A DNA stretch of 26,291 nucleotides from a bacterium. Lineage in GTDB: Bacteria; Blakebacterota; Blakebacteria; Blakebacterales; Blakebacteraceae. Location: NCBI GenBank assembly GCA_025774615.1, contig JALGVQ010000009.1, positions 1 to 26,291 of the forward strand, written 5' to 3'. Below, in pieces: positions 24,479 through 26,291 of the stretch (position 1 is the stretch's first letter; every line of letters starts with the position of its first letter). Made by a program: the position numbers and the translations under genes. A model generated the notes under the pieces. That model was not told the origin of the DNA, did not search any database, and saw only the letters and a list, made by a program, of their open reading frames with translations.

Positions 24479-25498
24479 GTGAGTTCGCTCGATTATAAGG
24501 CCCTCGCCGCCGAGGCGAGGCAGATATTCGGGACCGCTGCAGACGAGCAGGAGCTCGAGGCCGCGCGGGTTGCGTGGATCGGCAGGAAAGGACGCATCAC
24601 CGTCCTTCTGCGCCAGATACCTGAGCTCCCGGAGGATGAGAGACCCCTGGCAGGCAGGACGCTCAACACCCTCAAGGGCGATCTCAGCTCTCTTCTGGAT
24701 GCGCGCCTGAGGGAATTTGCTGATTCAGGCGCCGGCGATGAAACAGGCTTCGATATCACCCATCCGGGGCGTACTCCCTTCATCGGCAGGCTCCATCCGA
24801 TCACCAAAACCCTCGATGACATCATCGAAGTATTCCGTGAAATGGGATTCGACGTGGCAGAGGGGCCGGAAGTGGAATCGGAATACTACAATTTCGAGGC
24901 TCTGAACATCCCGGAACACCATCCTGCGCGTGGAATGTGGGATACGTTCTGGACCAAATCGCCACCCGGTCTGGTACTTCGCACTCACACGAGTCCGGTC
25001 CAGATCAGGATCATGGAGAACCAGAAACCTCCCGTGCGCATAATCGTGCCCGGTCGCTGTTATCGGGCAGATACCCCCGATGCGACACACAGCCCGGTAT
25101 TCTACCAGGTCGAGGGGCTGTATGTTGATGAAGGCGTGAGTATGGCCATGCTGAGAGGTGCGCTCGATACGTTCGCGCATCGACTCTTCGGTTCCGATGT
25201 CCCCACGCGCTTCCGACCATCATACTTCCCGTTCACCGAACCGAGTGCGGAACTCGATATCGGCTGTTTCCAGTGCGGTGGCAATGGATGCCGGCTGTGC
25301 AAGGGATCGGGGTGGCTCGAGATTCTCGGCTCAGGGATGGTCAATCCGGAGCTATACGGATTCGTCGGGTACGACCCGGAAAAGGTCACCGGCTACGCGT
25401 TCGGTATGGGTGTGGAGAGGATCGCCATGCTGAAGTATGGCATCGACGACATCAGGTTGTTATACGAGAACGATCTCCGCTTCCTGGAGCAGTTCTGA
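24479..25498 (+). CDS. pheS: phenylalanyl-tRNA synthetase alpha subunit
   Basis: This 339-residue catalytic subunit of the alpha2beta2 enzyme has an N-terminal coiled-coil that contacts tRNA (about 1-85), then the class II core from about residue 95. Motif 2 lies near RCYRADTPDATHSP (193-206), and motif 3 is GMGVERIAML (309-318). Cysteines 263, 266, 271 and 274 (CxxC-x4-CxxC, ending in GSGWLEI) form the zinc-ribbon-like insertion found in many bacterial PheS. The start is GTG with a weak G-rich site upstream. It is separated from rplT by a large hairpin, and pheT begins 1 base after its stop. Confidence 0.97.
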   Translation: MSSLDYKALAAEARQIFGTAADEQELEAARVAWIGRKGRITVLLRQIPELPEDERPLAGRTLNTLKGDLSSLLDARLREFADSGAGDETGFDITHPGRTPFIGRLHPITKTLDDIIEVFREMGFDVAEGPEVESEYYNFEALNIPEHHPARGMWDTFWTKSPPGLVLRTHTSPVQIRIMENQKPPVRIIVPGRCYRADTPDATHSPVFYQVEGLYVDEGVSMAMLRGALDTFAHRLFGSDVPTRFRPSYFPFTEPSAELDIGCFQCGGNGCRLCKGSGWLEILGSGMVNPELYGFVGYDPEKVTGYAFGMGVERIAMLKYGIDDIRLLYENDLRFLEQF

Positions 25499-25499
25499 G

Positions 25500-26291
25500 A
25501 TGCGTCTGCCACTGAGCTGGCTGCGTGAATATGTCCCCTGGGAGGGAAGCGCTGAGGAACTGGCCGCAAGACTGACCATGGCCGGGCTCGAGGTCGATGG
25601 GATCGTTCGACCGGGTGAGACATTTCGGGGAGTTACCGTTGCCGAGGTCCTTGAGGCCGGACAGCATCCGAACGCCGACAAGCTGAGCGTTTGTTCGGTA
25701 ACTATCGGCGGGGAGCCGATACCGGTGGTCTGCGGGGCGCCGAATGTCGCCGCAGGGCAGAAGGTACCGTTCGCCGAGGTCGGGGCTCTCCTTCCCAACG
25801 GCATGCGTCTGAAGAAGGCGAAGATCCGTGGTGAGGTCTCCATGGGGATGATCTGCTCTGAGGCAGAGCTGGAGATCGGTGATGATGCGGACGGGATCGT
25901 GGTGCTGCCCGGCGAGGCGGTAACCGGTACCCCTTTTGCTGATTATCTCGGGATCGATGACGAGATCATCGAGATCGACGTAACACCGAACCGCCCCGAT
26001 GCGCTCAGTATTTACGGCATTGCCAGAGAGACATCCGCGATACTCGGATTGCCTCTCAAGCCGCTCGATTTCTCACTCACCGAACCAGGACCTCCCGCGG
26101 CTGATGCGATCAGCGTTTCAATCGAAGATATGGTGGGATGTCCGCGGTACTCGGCCCGACTCATCAGGGGGGTCAGCCACGGATCCTCACCTCCCTGGCT
26201 CGCGGGACGCCTTCGCGCCGTGGGGCTGAGGCCGATCAACCTGATCGTGGATATAACGAATTACATCATGATGGAGATCGGACAGCCGCAG
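25500..26291 (+). CDS. pheT: phenylalanyl-tRNA synthetase beta subunit, 5' part
   Basis: 264 codons are present; the gene continues past the window edge (whole proteins are about 780-820 residues). It starts MRLPLSWLREYV, the standard PheT opening. The tRNA-binding OB-fold B2 domain spans about 40-150, with HPNADKLSVC (56-65), VVCGAPNV (76-83) and MGMICSEAEL (115-124). The B1 hallmark VTPNRPDALSIYGIARE lies at 161-177, and the B3/B4 editing domain begins near residue 205. The beta subunit edits mischarged tyrosine and binds tRNA-Phe. The ATG at 25500 lies 1 base after the pheS stop, with GGAG about 10 bases upstream. Confidence 0.97.
   Translation, partial: MRLPLSWLREYVPWEGSAEELAARLTMAGLEVDGIVRPGETFRGVTVAEVLEAGQHPNADKLSVCSVTIGGEPIPVVCGAPNVAAGQKVPFAEVGALLPNGMRLKKAKIRGEVSMGMICSEAELEIGDDADGIVVLPGEAVTGTPFADYLGIDDEIIEIDVTPNRPDALSIYGIARETSAILGLPLKPLDFSLTEPGPPAADAISVSIEDMVGCPRYSARLIRGVSHGSSPPWLAGRLRAVGLRPINLIVDITNYIMMEIGQPQ

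Overview
The window is a dense, mostly housekeeping stretch of a Gram-negative bacterial chromosome. Genes sit nearly end to end, and no stretch over 300 bases lacks a gene. Gram-negative signs are ExbD, an outer-membrane TolC-type channel, a periplasmic adaptor and a heptosyltransferase-type enzyme. SecA carries the sequence style and an internal insertion I associate with Bacteroidota, Fibrobacterota, Gemmatimonadota and related phyla (the FCB group). The phylum cannot be fixed from this window. Most genes have a recognisable Shine-Dalgarno sequence and codon use looks uniform. I saw no insertion sequence, phage gene, CRISPR array or obvious island.

Layout. (1) 1-590: the tail of one ExbD and a complete second ExbD, closed by a strong intrinsic terminator. 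(2) 680-7298: a Yip1-family membrane protein, a TolC-type channel, a MacA-type adaptor, an ABC ATPase and two tandem MacB/FtsX-type permeases, an apparent tripartite exporter. (3) 7351-15132: riboflavin genes ribD-ribE-ribBA-ribH, then nusB, a metallophosphoesterase and secA. (4) 15149-16755: an orphan half-glycosyltransferase-like protein overlapping a complete family 9 glycosyltransferase. (5) 16752-19472: a CarD/CdnL regulator behind its own sigma70-like promoter, then a PPC/DUF296 gene (minus), an acyltransferase (plus) and mazG (minus). (6) 19557-21035: a polytopic protein fusing a polyprenol-kinase-like half to a DUF92 half. (7) 21086-26291: a tRNA-Val(GAC) with its own promoter, then the translation cluster thrS-infC-rpmI-rplT-pheS-pheT, with pheT running off the edge.

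How the genes work together. The riboflavin block encodes all core steps from GTP and ribulose-5-phosphate to riboflavin except the dedicated phosphatase. The last block supplies two aminoacyl-tRNA synthetases, IF3 and ribosomal proteins L35 and L20. The exporter block supplies energised transport from inner membrane to cell exterior.

I did not find a clearly new multi-gene system. The points most worth a second look are the fused putative isoprenoid double kinase, a valine tRNA with C instead of the near-universal U at position 33, the orphan GT-B half-domain protein, a 16-bp hairpin between rplT and pheS, and a riboflavin-operon start that looks leaderless.
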